Assembly (NCBI GenBank): GCA_029260735.1
Contig: JAJDCR010000159.1
Coordinates: 1 to 64,000, forward strand
From: Planctomycetota bacterium
GTDB lineage: Bacteria > Planctomycetota > Uabimicrobiia > Uabimicrobiales > Uabimicrobiaceae
Length of the DNA stretch: 64,000 nucleotides
Direction: 5' to 3'
Part shown: one piece after another, positions 1 through 9,431 of the stretch
Numbering within the stretch: the stretch's first letter is position 1
How the letters are laid out: every line of letters starts with the position of its first letter
Made by a program: the position numbers and the translations under genes
Notes under the pieces: generated by a model
The model's input: the letters and a program-made list of their open reading frames with translations, nothing else
Told to the model about the DNA's origin: nothing
Database searches by the model: none

Positions 1-99
1 GCCTAATAAAATACATCCTTGGGAAATTATTTTTTAGAAAACCAAACTACCATACTATAAGGGATAGAGGAACAAAAATGGCCTCCACCTCTTATATAT

Positions 100-260
100 T
101 AGGGCTTTCCCTTAACTTAATGGCTTTGGGGCGTTGCCCTGCGCTGGGTTGTTTCGCTCTTTCAGAGCTGAAGAAAATCAATACAAACCATTGCTATTAA
201 ATGTTTTAAGGGAAAAACCTACCCCACTCAGCCCATTTGGGGGGGACACGCAGAAAATAA
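100..260. repeat. Dispersed intergenic repeat, copy A
   Basis: The first 340 bases have no convincing gene. They contain a GC-richer block including GCTGGGTTGTTTCGCTCTTT followed by CAGAGCTGAA. Nearly the same words (GCTGGGTTGTTACGCTCTTT then CAGAGCTGAA) recur at 36118-36146. A related block lies near 63560-63640. The block is therefore a copy of a dispersed repeat family, not unique regulatory DNA. Exact element ends cannot be set by eye. Confidence 0.55.
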
Positions 261-340
261 AAAACTTTGCCAGCCATTAAACCAAGCTACAAAAATACCC
301 AAAAACAATACTTGTACGTTTCAAAAAAAGGAAAATTCCA

Positions 341-1303
341 TTGAAAGCTCTTGTATACAAAGACGGTAAGCTTCGCTTCCAAACAACCTATTCCCTCCCT
401 CATCTCTCACCGGGCTACGCCCTTGTTCACCCTGAACTAATGGGATTCTGTGCGACAGACCGTGAAATTGTCAAAGGATACAAGGGCTTTTCAGGAGTTA
501 TCGGGCACGAATTTGTTGGTCGAGTCGTTGCCTGTGCGGAAAAAAAATGGATGGACCGAAGAGTGGTAGGAGAAATCAACATTTCCTGCAAAAGCTGTTT
601 TTTTTGCCAAAGAGGAGAAGAAAAACACTGCCAAAAGCGCAAGGTACTGGGGATTTTAGGGCAAGATGGAGTGATGGCCGATGTCTTTGCTATTCCCATT
701 TCAAACCTACACTTTGTTCCCCAAAATGTCTCCGACCGAAGTGCTGTCTTTGTTGAGCCCTTAGCGGCAGCCCTGGATATCTGGGAGCAAGTTCATATAC
801 GCCCTCGTGACAAAGTAATTATTCTAGGAGATGGTAAACTAGGCCTTCTTGTCGCTCTCGTTTTGCGACTAATGGGTTTGCAACTTCATCTCGTAGGACG
901 ACACCGTGAGCGTTGGTCTATTCTAGAGAAAAAAGAAATTGCCGTTAGCGACGGAGAGCAAATTTCACCGCACTTGGCTGATATAGTGATTGACTGCACA
1001 GGCAACTCTGAAGGGCTTACTCTTGCTCATAAACTTTTGCGCCCGAAAGGACAGCTTGTCCTAAAAAGCACCTTTCATGAAGAGAGTAAAATTAACCTAA
1101 CTCCCTTTGTCGTCGATGAAATTAAAGTAATCACCTCTCGCTGCGGTCCCTTTGCCCCAGCTCTCCGCCTACTCCAAGAAAAGCTTGTCGAGCCGGAAGC
1201 TCTCATTGCCGAGACTTTTCCTCTTTCCCGGGCAGAATACGGCTTTAACCAAAGTTTACGAAGTTTGAAAGTTTTACTCCACGCGGAAGACTTTTCATTT
1301 TAG
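341..1303 (+). CDS. Zinc-dependent medium-chain alcohol/polyol dehydrogenase
   Basis: A 320-residue medium-chain dehydrogenase/reductase that probably oxidises an alcohol or polyol with NAD(P). The catalytic zinc ligands are visible as C37, the GHE motif H56-E57, and the FVEP segment near residue 138. The structural zinc site is complete, with cysteines 83, 86, 89 and 97. A Rossmann nucleotide-binding strand starts near 159 (ILGDGKLG). The start is TTG, preceded by AAAAAAAGGA at good spacing. Length is slightly short for the family (about 340-360). It stands alone and ends in a bidirectional terminator shared with the convergent PEP-CTERM gene. Substrate is not predictable; threonine dehydrogenase or sorbitol dehydrogenase-like are both possible. 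Confidence 0.85.
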   Translation: MKALVYKDGKLRFQTTYSLPHLSPGYALVHPELMGFCATDREIVKGYKGFSGVIGHEFVGRVVACAEKKWMDRRVVGEINISCKSCFFCQRGEEKHCQKRKVLGILGQDGVMADVFAIPISNLHFVPQNVSDRSAVFVEPLAAALDIWEQVHIRPRDKVIILGDGKLGLLVALVLRLMGLQLHLVGRHRERWSILEKKEIAVSDGEQISPHLADIVIDCTGNSEGLTLAHKLLRPKGQLVLKSTFHEESKINLTPFVVDEIKVITSRCGPFAPALRLLQEKLVEPEALIAETFPLSRAEYGFNQSLRSLKVLLHAEDFSF

Positions 1304-1341
1304 TTGGTTTAGTTCCTATATTGGTGGCTGTTATTTTCATT

Positions 1342-1389
1342 AAAAAACGGAAGAGGTCAAGATTTAACTTGAGTTCTCTTCCGTTTTTT
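1342..1389. terminator. Bidirectional rho-independent terminator
   Basis: Perfect 14-bp inverted repeat AAAAAACGGAAGAG (1342-1355) and CTCTTCCGTTTTTT (1376-1389). It has A/T tracts on both sides and sits between two convergent genes, so it can end transcription in both directions. Confidence 0.9.
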
Positions 1390-1398
1390 TATGAAAAT

Positions 1399-2022
1399 TT
1401 ACTTGCGGAGGCGAGAGACAAAAAGCATAGAGCAGATACCTAAAGCGAGAGAAATCATAGAACTAGGTTCTGGTACAGCTCCTCCCAAAACTTCAAACTG
1501 TATCCAAACGCGACTAGAAGAACTAGCATCTGAATCATTGAAGAAATTTCCCAAGACATCGGTGTCTTGAGTGAAAAAACCATCATTGTCATTATGAAAG
1601 TTCCATGAAACTGTCAAATCTTCTCCAGCATTTGCGACGAGGTCTACTTCTTGGTAAACAAAACCATGAGCTTGCCCGTTAAGCTGGGGAGTAAATCCCA
1701 AATCAAAATCTGCGGCAGTTGCACTTTGTCCGGCGGTGAAAGTAAAATCTAAACCGCCACCTTGTACGCGAAATCGGTTATCTCCAGAAGCCTGAGCAGA
1801 GTCCCCTCCAATCCCAATACGAACGATGTGAATGCTGCTAGCTCCCAAGTCATCAATTGTTCCGACAAAGGTATTAGTGGCACCACCGGTACCGGGGTTT
1901 GCAAGAAGAGTAGTGCTTACTCTTTCAGAAAAGACAAATTGTCCATTTCCAGAATCAATAAGTATAGCGCTTGTGAAAGACATAGTGATAAGTAATGCAA
2001 AGAGAATAGATAATTTTCTCAT
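1399..2022 (-). CDS. PEP-CTERM sorting-domain protein
   Basis: A secreted protein of about 207 residues. It starts with MRKLSILFALLITMSF, a typical signal peptide, and ends with the PEP-CTERM signal: VPEPSS, a hydrophobic segment, and a basic tail RLRK. The family is exported, recognised by an exosortase and attached to the cell surface or exopolysaccharide. The middle is Gly/Ser/Asp-rich beta-type sequence without a recognised domain. The start chosen (ATG at 2020-2022) has AAAGAGGT nine bases upstream; a longer upstream reading lacks a ribosome site. No exosortase is encoded in this window. Confidence 0.85.
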   Translation of the reverse strand: MRKLSILFALLITMSFTSAILIDSGNGQFVFSERVSTTLLANPGTGGATNTFVGTIDDLGASSIHIVRIGIGGDSAQASGDNRFRVQGGGLDFTFTAGQSATAADFDLGFTPQLNGQAHGFVYQEVDLVANAGEDLTVSWNFHNDNDGFFTQDTDVLGNFFNDSDASSSSRVWIQFEVLGGAVPEPSSMISLALGICSMLFVSRLRK

Positions 2023-2358
2023 TAAAATGTACCTCTTTAAAATAGAAAAAGTTATATCTTTTGGATATATGAATACCGACTCAAACAATACCTACACCAA
2101 GTAGTCAGATTTATTAAGCCATAAAGATGTTTTAATAAAGAACCTATCCCTATTTTAAAATTTAGAAAATTATAGTCTTTTCCTATAAGTAGTGCAACTC
2201 TAAACAATACAAAAAAACAAAGTTTTCCTTGTAAAACCTTACCTTGTTCTCCAAACATTCTTGCATTCTCGCCCTTGTTTTTGCTAAGATACGTTTAACT
2301 ATGTTCTCATATAGAACTAGTCGCAAATTTGCTTACCGTTTTAGTAGAAAGAACATTC
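2023..2358. promoter_or_regulatory. Divergent intergenic region
   Basis: 336 bases between the divergent PEP-CTERM and methyltransferase genes. It is AT-rich and must carry both promoters, but no pair of -35/-10 boxes stands out enough to call. A short open frame on the minus strand here has no ribosome site and looks random. Confidence 0.4.
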
Positions 2359-3111
2359 ATGGAAAATAGCTCAGAAGTGAAAACCAAAGCTCGTGTTAGT
2401 ATCTATCCTGTCATTGTCGATTGGTTCCGAGAGCAAGAGCGGGGAAAAATTTTAGATGCTCCGGCTGGATATGGCTACCTTAGCCAGTTATTAAAAGAAC
2501 TAGGGAATGAGGTTACTTGCGGTGAAATTGAGCCTGAAATTTTTGAGGCTCCTGGTCTAGAGGCAATCTATACGGACTTAAACCGGAAGATCAATGCTCC
2601 TGACAATAGTTTTGACTATATCGTCTGTGTCGATGGACTAGAGCATATGACGGACCCTTATCAGGCGGTGGCGGAGTTTTCTCGGGTTCTCAAACCAGGT
2701 GGCTACGGGATTTTCTCGATTCCCAATTATTCCAATATTGAAAAGCGCTTTCAGTTTTTAACAAAGGGGTGTTTAACCAAACCTGTTCCAACGGACAAGT
2801 ATATCAGAGAGGGAGCTAACCTTTTTAATCTTCATAACTCTCCTCTTACCATAACTCTTTTGGAGTTTATGCTTCGTATTAATCACTTAAAAATCTTAGA
2901 GTTTAAAAAGAATGCTTCCAAACCTAAACAGTACTTTTTCTATCCTCTCGTTTTTGTTTTGCGAATGCTAAATGCTTTTGCTTCGGAGAAGAAAAAACGC
3001 AAGCACCGCACGGACTTAACCTTGCACCCTGATGTAGTCTTTGGAGGAAATAATCTCATTCTGATTACTCAGAAACATGAAGGAGAAGTACAAGAGAGTT
3101 ACTACGCTTGA
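2359..3111 (+). CDS. Class I SAM-dependent methyltransferase
   Basis: About 250 residues, Methyltransf_11 type. Motif I reads ILDAPAGYGYLSQLLKELG. The acidic end of strand 2 is GEIEPE, and the later motif DYIVCVDGLEHMTDPYQAV followed by RVLKPGGYG is the typical post-motif of ubiquinone/glycan-type methyltransferases. The ATG at 2359 is preferred over an upstream TTG at 2329 because the protein then begins just before the conserved fold. Substrate unknown. The gene converges on the potassium channel with only six bases between the stops. Confidence 0.8.
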   Translation: MENSSEVKTKARVSIYPVIVDWFREQERGKILDAPAGYGYLSQLLKELGNEVTCGEIEPEIFEAPGLEAIYTDLNRKINAPDNSFDYIVCVDGLEHMTDPYQAVAEFSRVLKPGGYGIFSIPNYSNIEKRFQFLTKGCLTKPVPTDKYIREGANLFNLHNSPLTITLLEFMLRINHLKILEFKKNASKPKQYFFYPLVFVLRMLNAFASEKKKRKHRTDLTLHPDVVFGGNNLILITQKHEGEVQESYYA

Positions 3112-3117
3112 GATTTT

Positions 3118-4131
3118 CTAAAAAGCCTTGCGCATCCGCACGGCTTGTTTTTCATCTCCCATAAAAATGAGGGTACTTTTTTCGGTAAAGGAAATCTCCG
3201 CGGTAGGATTGTAGATGAGTTTGTCTCCTTCCAGAATGGCTAAAACTAAGATGTCAAAGTTTTCTTTGAGGCGAGATTCTTTTAGGGTTTTTCCCAGATA
3301 GCTTGACTTTGGGGAAATTTTGATTTCATCGATGCGCATAGTGCGGTTAGTATCTCGGAGCATGAGATCTAAAAAGCTAACAACAGTGGGGCGAACCATT
3401 TCCGAAGCCATCCGCAATCCACCGATTAGGTTTGGACAAACGGTGGCATCAGCTCCTGCTCTTTGGAGCTTTTCTTTCATTTTTTGTCCAGCCCCTTTGC
3501 TGACAATACGAATTTCTGGGTTGAGTTGACGCGCAGAAACAGTGATAAAAAGATTGTCCTTGTCTGAGCGTAGGGCAATAAGAACTCCTTTGGCTCTCTC
3601 AATTCCCGCCAGAACGAGAACTTCATCCTCGGTCGAATCTCCTTCTATGTAGAAAAGATTCTTCGTCTCTTGAGCTAACTCAGAGAGACGCTCTACGTCG
3701 CTGTCAATAACAACCACTTGAGTGTCTAATTTTAGAAACTCGTCCATGGCTGATAAACCCGTACCTCCTCCTCCACATACAATATAATGATCGGATAAGC
3801 GTGCAATTTGTTGTTCCATCCGATGACTCCTCCATAGATCACTCAATTGGCCTTCGACAAAAAATGCTGTCGTCAAACTAAATCCATACGCCATTAGCCC
3901 AACACCAATAATCATTAGGAGCATAGTAAATATTTTTGCGGCGTTGTTGCTAGAAATATCCAACACTTCCCCGTAGCCGACCGTTGATAGAGTTACGACA
4001 GTCATATAAACGCAATCCAAAAAGGGCACTGCTCTATCAAAAGCATAGTAGTAGAAAATAGAAGCAAATAGGGTTATGCAAAAAAGAAGAAGGAATACAA
4101 TGTAAATGCGTTTTTGTACTGTGTTGTCCAT
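3118..4131 (-). CDS. Potassium channel with TrkA-N (RCK) regulatory domain
   Basis: 337 residues in the order: two transmembrane helices (about 8-28 and 66-90) flanking a pore loop with the selectivity filter TVGYG (50-54), then a cytosolic TrkA-N/RCK domain and a TrkA-C domain. The RCK nucleotide-binding loop is GGGGTG (120-125), followed by an acidic residue at the end of the next strand (VVVIDSD). The C-terminal TrkA-C domain covers about 255-335. It is a ligand-gated K+ channel of the MthK/Kch type in the inner membrane. Monocistronic; upstream 195 bases are AT-rich. Confidence 0.9.
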   Translation of the reverse strand: MDNTVQKRIYIVFLLLFCITLFASIFYYYAFDRAVPFLDCVYMTVVTLSTVGYGEVLDISSNNAAKIFTMLLMIIGVGLMAYGFSLTTAFFVEGQLSDLWRSHRMEQQIARLSDHYIVCGGGGTGLSAMDEFLKLDTQVVVIDSDVERLSELAQETKNLFYIEGDSTEDEVLVLAGIERAKGVLIALRSDKDNLFITVSARQLNPEIRIVSKGAGQKMKEKLQRAGADATVCPNLIGGLRMASEMVRPTVVSFLDLMLRDTNRTMRIDEIKISPKSSYLGKTLKESRLKENFDILVLAILEGDKLIYNPTAEISFTEKSTLIFMGDEKQAVRMRKAF

Positions 4132-4389
4132 ATTGTTATTTGATTTGGAGTTCTTGAGTTAGGCGTCATAAATTTTTTCTCTTTCTATTTTTAGCAGTTT
4201 TCCCTCCGCCAAGCAAATAAATTCCTTCACTTCATTCAAAACAAGATTCTTAAATTTTTTTCACATAATTTTTTTCCATAAAAAGAGTTTTATGCTATCA
4301 TAAAATAAAGTAAACATTCTCTTGGTTTGGGCTCAAAAATGATGGGCTCTGGGAATGATTCTCAACCTTTCACTGAAACGGAGGTGGAA

Positions 4390-6918
4390 ATGCCATCTAC
4401 AGTTAATGGCATTGGTACAATGTATTATGGCAAAAGGAACCTGATGAAAGAGCAGGCCTATTGCGAGAAATGCAATCAATACTTAGAACTTAATAGTTAC
4501 CAAACCCGCACTTGGTTTGTTTTTGTTTTCATACCCCTCATACCTTTGGGCAAAAAACAGATTATCAATTACTGTCCTTCCTGCACTTATCATCGTGTTA
4601 TGCCCTTTAAAAAATGGGAACAACTCAAAGCAGAGTCGATCCAAGCTGGCATGTCTCAGATGAAAGAGAATGAAAAAGATCCTGATGCTTGCCTAAATAT
4701 GCACTCTACCTTAGATGCTTTTGGCAGTCGCGAGGAAGCAAAAAGTTTAGCGGACATCATGGAAAATCGATTTCCCGATAACTTTGATATACAGATGTAC
4801 TTAGGAACTTTCTATGAGCGCATCCAAGAGAATCTTCCCTCTGATACTTGTTTTGCTCGTGCTCTAGAAATCAATCCTGAGGACTCTTCTGCAAAACGAG
4901 CTGTGGGAATTGGGGCGGTTAACATGGGAGACCTGCAGCGTGGCCGCGAGCTAATTTTAAGTATGGAGGAATCTGCTCAAACGGCTGATGTCATATATAC
5001 TTTAGCTAAAGGCTATCAAGATCAAGAAAAACATAAAGAAGCCTTAGAGATTTTCCAAATTCTCATCGAGCGATTTCCTAGTCTAGCTCAAACGGATAAA
5101 GATTTGCGCAAACTGATCCAACAATCCGAAAAATTTGCCGGACAAAGTGAAAGTATTTTACCAACCAAAAGGTTTGCTTGGGGAAAATGGTTGTTTTGGG
5201 GGGCAATTGCTACTCTTATTTTTGGAGGAGTAGGCCTTGTTGACTGGCACCTGGGCAATAGTCAAGAACTGCACATCATCAATCCCTTTGAGCAAGAAGC
5301 TCGCATTACTTGGGGAAAAAATGAAGTCACTGTGCCTGCGCAAAAGCGAAAAACTGTGGATATATCAGAGGGGGAATACAAGCTGACAGTAGAAGTAAAA
5401 GGTTTAGAATCAGAAACAGTTCCTGTTAGAATCGAAAACAGTTTTTTCCAGCGTATGGCCCAAGACAGCACTTTTATTTTAAATGTAGGAGGTGGTAGCT
5501 TAATTCTCTGGGAAAAGATTGTCTATCGACGCAGACAAAGCCCCAATGATCCCCCTAATCCTTACAAAGTCCACCTAGGAAAAAAATTTCAGGCTTTTCG
5601 AGGAATCGACTATCCCTTCAAAACTGCTCCTGAAACCATTAAGATTGAAGGAAGTAGTGCCACTAAATATGCCATTAGTATTTGGCCTGTCGCTCCTGTG
5701 AATGCGATTGGCTATCTTCACAAGAATATGCCTACTTTGGTCTTTGATTATGCACAGAAGCATCTTTTGACGAGTAGTTCCCCTTCTTTGTTGTTAGATT
5801 CTTACTTTGACTTATGTTCCCAAGAAGATAAATTAGACCGCTGTGTAAAAACTTTAGAAAAACGTTTAGAGACTCGTCCTGTCGATGTTCTTTGGCATAA
5901 ATTTTACCAAGACACCTTAATTTATCTTCGCCGAGAAATGGATCTCATAAAAAAATACGATGAATTTTCCCAAAAAAATCCTAAGAACTCGGAATTTATC
6001 TTTCTAAGAGGACGAGTTGAACTAGAGGCCAAAAAAGCTCTCTCATTCTTTGATAAAGCTATTGAGCTGAATAATCAAAATCCACATCCTTGGGAAGAAA
6101 AAGCTTATTATGAACAAGGACAAGGGAACTTTGAAGCCGCCGGAGAATATGCCAGAAAAGCTCTTTCTCTCCAAAGTAACTTAGAGCTATCTCAGGATTT
6201 ACTCTACGACACTCGATTTCTGGCCGAAGAGAGAAATCAGCTCATAAAAGAAACGAGAGAAACTTTTCAAGCGAATGGAATGGACTATACCTCTCTCGCA
6301 CGTCTTCTTCAGCTATACGTTTTTGAAAATCAAAAAGAGGAAGCAAAGCAAGTCTTAAATGATTACCAAAACGCCATTTTGCAAAAAATGCCAGAAGACA
6401 CCTACGAGCTAGTTCCTCTGACCAATATGCGCTTAGCTTATCTCCAAGGAGATATAGATCAATACGCTCAGTTGGCCGCTTCTCTGCGTAATCCTAGCTA
6501 TAGCAATATTCTTGGGCGGGCTCTCCTTGAGCAAGGACAAATTCTCAAAGCAGAGCAGCATTTTCAAGAAAGCTCCGACGGCTATGATCGTCTTCTTCTC
6601 TCCTTATTTTGGGAAAAAGAAGGGAACGAAGATCTCGCCAGCCAATGGCTATCCAGTGCCCAAGATTGGTTTGCAGAAGCTTCTCTCAAAGGAAAAAGAG
6701 TCATTCCTCTTCTTTCTGGTGAAGTAAAAAATGCCAGAGAATACATAGGGGATCTTTCGCTAGGAGCCAAGTACCACAGCGTGTTGCTCTTGGCTTGTTC
6801 TTCTATTTATCCTGAGGAGAGAAAAAATCTCTTAGACTTATCTAAAAAACTAAACTATAAAGTAGAGTATCCTTACATCGTTGTTCAAGAGATAACCCAC
6901 TGGATGGAAAACAAGTAA
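4390..6918 (+). CDS. Zinc-ribbon and TPR-repeat membrane protein
   Basis: About 842 residues. The N-terminus carries a zinc ribbon with two CxxC pairs (CEKC near 25-28 and CPSC near 62-65) separated by a hydrophobic FVFVFIPLIPLG. TPR-like helices follow (about 100-260), then one transmembrane helix (WLFWGAIATLIFGGVGLV), a beta-rich segment, and a second long TPR region to the end. The start at 4390 has GGAGG five to six bases upstream; the frame is open to a TTG at 4327 without a ribosome site. The role is probably as a scaffold spanning the inner membrane; no enzyme domain is seen. The next gene follows after 52 bases and may be co-transcribed. Confidence 0.75.
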   Translation: MPSTVNGIGTMYYGKRNLMKEQAYCEKCNQYLELNSYQTRTWFVFVFIPLIPLGKKQIINYCPSCTYHRVMPFKKWEQLKAESIQAGMSQMKENEKDPDACLNMHSTLDAFGSREEAKSLADIMENRFPDNFDIQMYLGTFYERIQENLPSDTCFARALEINPEDSSAKRAVGIGAVNMGDLQRGRELILSMEESAQTADVIYTLAKGYQDQEKHKEALEIFQILIERFPSLAQTDKDLRKLIQQSEKFAGQSESILPTKRFAWGKWLFWGAIATLIFGGVGLVDWHLGNSQELHIINPFEQEARITWGKNEVTVPAQKRKTVDISEGEYKLTVEVKGLESETVPVRIENSFFQRMAQDSTFILNVGGGSLILWEKIVYRRRQSPNDPPNPYKVHLGKKFQAFRGIDYPFKTAPETIKIEGSSATKYAISIWPVAPVNAIGYLHKNMPTLVFDYAQKHLLTSSSPSLLLDSYFDLCSQEDKLDRCVKTLEKRLETRPVDVLWHKFYQDTLIYLRREMDLIKKYDEFSQKNPKNSEFIFLRGRVELEAKKALSFFDKAIELNNQNPHPWEEKAYYEQGQGNFEAAGEYARKALSLQSNLELSQDLLYDTRFLAEERNQLIKETRETFQANGMDYTSLARLLQLYVFENQKEEAKQVLNDYQNAILQKMPEDTYELVPLTNMRLAYLQGDIDQYAQLAASLRNPSYSNILGRALLEQGQILKAEQHFQESSDGYDRLLLSLFWEKEGNEDLASQWLSSAQDWFAEASLKGKRVIPLLSGEVKNAREYIGDLSLGAKYHSVLLLACSSIYPEERKNLLDLSKKLNYKVEYPYIVVQEITHWMENK

Positions 6919-6970
6919 CTGTTTTTCTGTAACCACTAGTACCCCTAATAGATTTTAGGAGATAGATAGC

Positions 6971-9076
6971 ATGAAAAAAATCTTCTTTCTTATTTGTGTT
7001 TTAAGTTTTCTACCGTCCCTTTTTGCTTACTCAGGAATAAGTTTTGACAAAATTTCTTTCTTTGAAGCAGGCTATAATCCCCCAGCTCAAGGAAATCGTA
7101 CTTACAAAAATTCTTTTAGCCAAAAAGATACCCGCTATATTTGGTGTGAATTTCAAGTCAAAAATCTTTTTTACGGAGTAAGAGAACAAAATCTTAAAGT
7201 TAAATATCGATACTATAAACCTGACGGGTCTTTTTTTGGAGAAGTTCCTGCGGATTTTATCGTTCAATTAGACAAAGAAACAGCATCACTCGCTCAAGGC
7301 TGGGGATGGGAAACTTCTGGGCAATGGGGATTAGGTAACTACCGAGTAGACATTATTGTGGGAGAGGAAAGGGTAGGGCATAGTTACTTTACTGTAAGCA
7401 AGAATGAAGTATTGGATACTAGTCATACCCTTTCTACTTCTGAAAGCCATTTAGAATATAACTATGTTCGGCTTATGGAAGGGGGAGAATCTGTCAATCC
7501 TGGGCCAGACACAGCCTATGGAAACTATTTCCCTAAGTCAAGTACTCGATCTGTTTATTTTTATGTCAACGTTAAAAACAAACTATGGAACATTCGCAAC
7601 CAAAAATCAAATATTCACGGAATGTTCTACAGGCCTGATGGAAGTTTTTTTGGCCGAGCTAATATTGCAAAAGATATTCCCTCGACCTCACAAAATCATA
7701 ATCTGTGGTCAGGTTGGGGCTGGCTAGTTCCTGGAAATTGGGAAGTCGGCAAACATCGCTTAGAGGTTTTTGTCGACAACAAAAAAGTAGCGGAGAAAAA
7801 CTTTACCATCTTCGACGATACCGAACGTAAGGAATCTCCTTACTTTACCCAATTTGAATACACTCAAGCTCGTTTCTATGGAGCCGACTATAACGAACCT
7901 CCGGTGGAGAAAAGAAACTTTACCACTGTTTTCAACAAAAACCAGGCTAAGTACATTTGGTGCCAAATTAATGTTAATAACCTAGCTTATGAAAAAGAGG
8001 CTCACACTCACAAAGTAGTTTGGCGCTATTACAAACCCGATGGAACTCTGCACGGAGAGACCTCAAACTCTTTCGAGATTAAACCTAGTTGGAAAGAAGC
8101 TTGGATCGGCAGTGGCTGGGGCTGGAGTGATCCTGGTTATTGGGCTACCGGTGTTTACCGCGTGGATGTCCACATTGATAATAGAAAAGTAAGTTCGCGA
8201 CATTTTGCGGTAAAAGATGATACCTATACAACTAAAGAAACTAGTATCATCGAAAGTCCTAGCATAATCGAAAAAACTCCCGTCTTATCGAAAGGCTCAT
8301 TAGAGTATGAATTTGTTCAGCTCTTTGAAGGAGGAGAATTTGCTAAGTCAGGAGCAGACACAGCTTATAACGAGTATTTTCCGAAATCAAGCACGCGTTC
8401 TATTTATTTTCTTGTCGGAGTCAAAAATAAACTATGGAAAGTTCGCAATCAAAAATCGAACATCCATGGAATGTTCTATCGACCTGACGGAAGTTTTTTT
8501 GGCCGAGCCAATATAGAAAAGGACATCCTCTCTACTTGGGAAAACTCTGATCTTTCGTCAGGCTGGGGTTGGTTGGTTCCGGGAAACTGGGAAACCGGTC
8601 AATATCGCGTAGAAGTTTTTATCGACAACAAAAGTGTCGCCGAGAAAAACTTTACCATCTTTGATGATACCGAGAAAAAAGACTCCACTTACTTCACGAA
8701 TTTGGAATACAACGGAGTTCGTTTCTATGAAAGTGATGAAAATCAACCTTCTTTAGAGAAGAGGAAGTTCACCACCACTTTCAGCAAAGACAAGACTCGG
8801 TTCATTTGGTGTCAAATAGATGCAAAAAACCTTGCCTACGAAAGAAATGCCCATAACCACAAAGTGATTTGGCGTTATTATAATCCTGATGGCACACTCC
8901 AAGGAGAAACGACAAACTCTTTTAATATCAAACCGGAGTGGGAAAAAACTTGGGTTGGTAGCGGCTGGGGTTGGGATGACGCTGGTAACTGGCCTACTGG
9001 TGTATATCGTGTTGATGTGTATATCGATGAGAAAAAAGTTGGTTCTCGTCACTTTGCTGTAGGAAATGAGAAGTAA
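6971..9076 (+). CDS. Secreted protein with five alternating beta-type repeats
   Basis: 701 residues with a clear signal peptide (MKKIFFLICVLSFLPSLFAYS). The rest is five copies of a 115-130-residue unit. Units 1, 3 and 5 share IWC near the start, a YYKPDG or YYNPDG motif, a GSGWGW-like turn and a YRVDV strand. Units 2 and 4 are a second subtype with NKLW, HGMFYRPDGSFFG, GWGWLVPGNW and FTIFDD. The order is A-B-A-B-A. Each unit looks like an Ig-like or jelly-roll beta domain, but no family is recognised with confidence. It is expected in the periplasm or outside the cell. Good start: AGGAG-type site before the ATG. Confidence 0.7.
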   Translation: MKKIFFLICVLSFLPSLFAYSGISFDKISFFEAGYNPPAQGNRTYKNSFSQKDTRYIWCEFQVKNLFYGVREQNLKVKYRYYKPDGSFFGEVPADFIVQLDKETASLAQGWGWETSGQWGLGNYRVDIIVGEERVGHSYFTVSKNEVLDTSHTLSTSESHLEYNYVRLMEGGESVNPGPDTAYGNYFPKSSTRSVYFYVNVKNKLWNIRNQKSNIHGMFYRPDGSFFGRANIAKDIPSTSQNHNLWSGWGWLVPGNWEVGKHRLEVFVDNKKVAEKNFTIFDDTERKESPYFTQFEYTQARFYGADYNEPPVEKRNFTTVFNKNQAKYIWCQINVNNLAYEKEAHTHKVVWRYYKPDGTLHGETSNSFEIKPSWKEAWIGSGWGWSDPGYWATGVYRVDVHIDNRKVSSRHFAVKDDTYTTKETSIIESPSIIEKTPVLSKGSLEYEFVQLFEGGEFAKSGADTAYNEYFPKSSTRSIYFLVGVKNKLWKVRNQKSNIHGMFYRPDGSFFGRANIEKDILSTWENSDLSSGWGWLVPGNWETGQYRVEVFIDNKSVAEKNFTIFDDTEKKDSTYFTNLEYNGVRFYESDENQPSLEKRKFTTTFSKDKTRFIWCQIDAKNLAYERNAHNHKVIWRYYNPDGTLQGETTNSFNIKPEWEKTWVGSGWGWDDAGNWPTGVYRVDVYIDEKKVGSRHFAVGNEK

Positions 9077-9091
9077 GGCACTAGAAAAGTT

Positions 9092-9130
9092 CTTATCCAA
9101 AATATTCATAAAATGAATATTTTGGATAAG
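9092..9130. terminator. Strong hairpin after the repeat-protein gene
   Basis: Perfect 17-bp inverted repeat CTTATCCAAAATATTCA (9092-9108) and its complement (9114-9130) with a 5-base loop, 15 bases after a stop codon. It probably works as a terminator or 3'-end stabiliser, although no clean T-run follows. Confidence 0.65.
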
Positions 9131-9134
9131 CCCA

Positions 9135-9419
9135 GGGTGTGTCCCTATAGCTGTTAATTTAAGCCGTAAGTTGTTGTTGGTAATAAACTTAGAAGATAAA
9201 ATTTTATCTGAAACGCCCCTGAATACCGTGCGAGGGTGGAGGGCTTTGGCTCCTGCCGAGCAGGGGATGTACTTGGCTCTTGATATTGTAATCTAGGCAC
9301 ATCTCCTGCTTGGCAGGAGCCAAAGCCCTCCAGGGAACATTGTGCTTAAACAGTTTTCGGATAAGCCTCATTTTATAATAACTTACGGCTTAGGTTGAGA
9401 CATATTGGGTGTGTCCCTA
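9135..9419. repeat. Nested palindromic MITE-like element
   Basis: The segment is bounded by direct repeats GGGTGTGTCCCTA (9135-9147 and 9407-9419). Inside these lie inverted ends AAGCCGTAAGTT and AACTTACGGCTT. The centre is a long hairpin: GGAGGGCTTTGGCTCCTGCC (9238-9257) pairs perfectly with 9312-9331, and the stem continues imperfectly to about 34 bp. Related pieces recur at 21714-22260. No coding capacity is present. It looks like a non-autonomous mobile element or a BIME-like composite. Confidence 0.65.
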
Positions 9420-9431
9420 AAGAAAGAAAAA

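Noticed and set aside
2052..2258. 68-codon minus-strand frame between the PEP-CTERM and methyltransferase genes
   Set aside because: No ribosome site, and it overlaps the expected promoter and leader of the PEP-CTERM gene.
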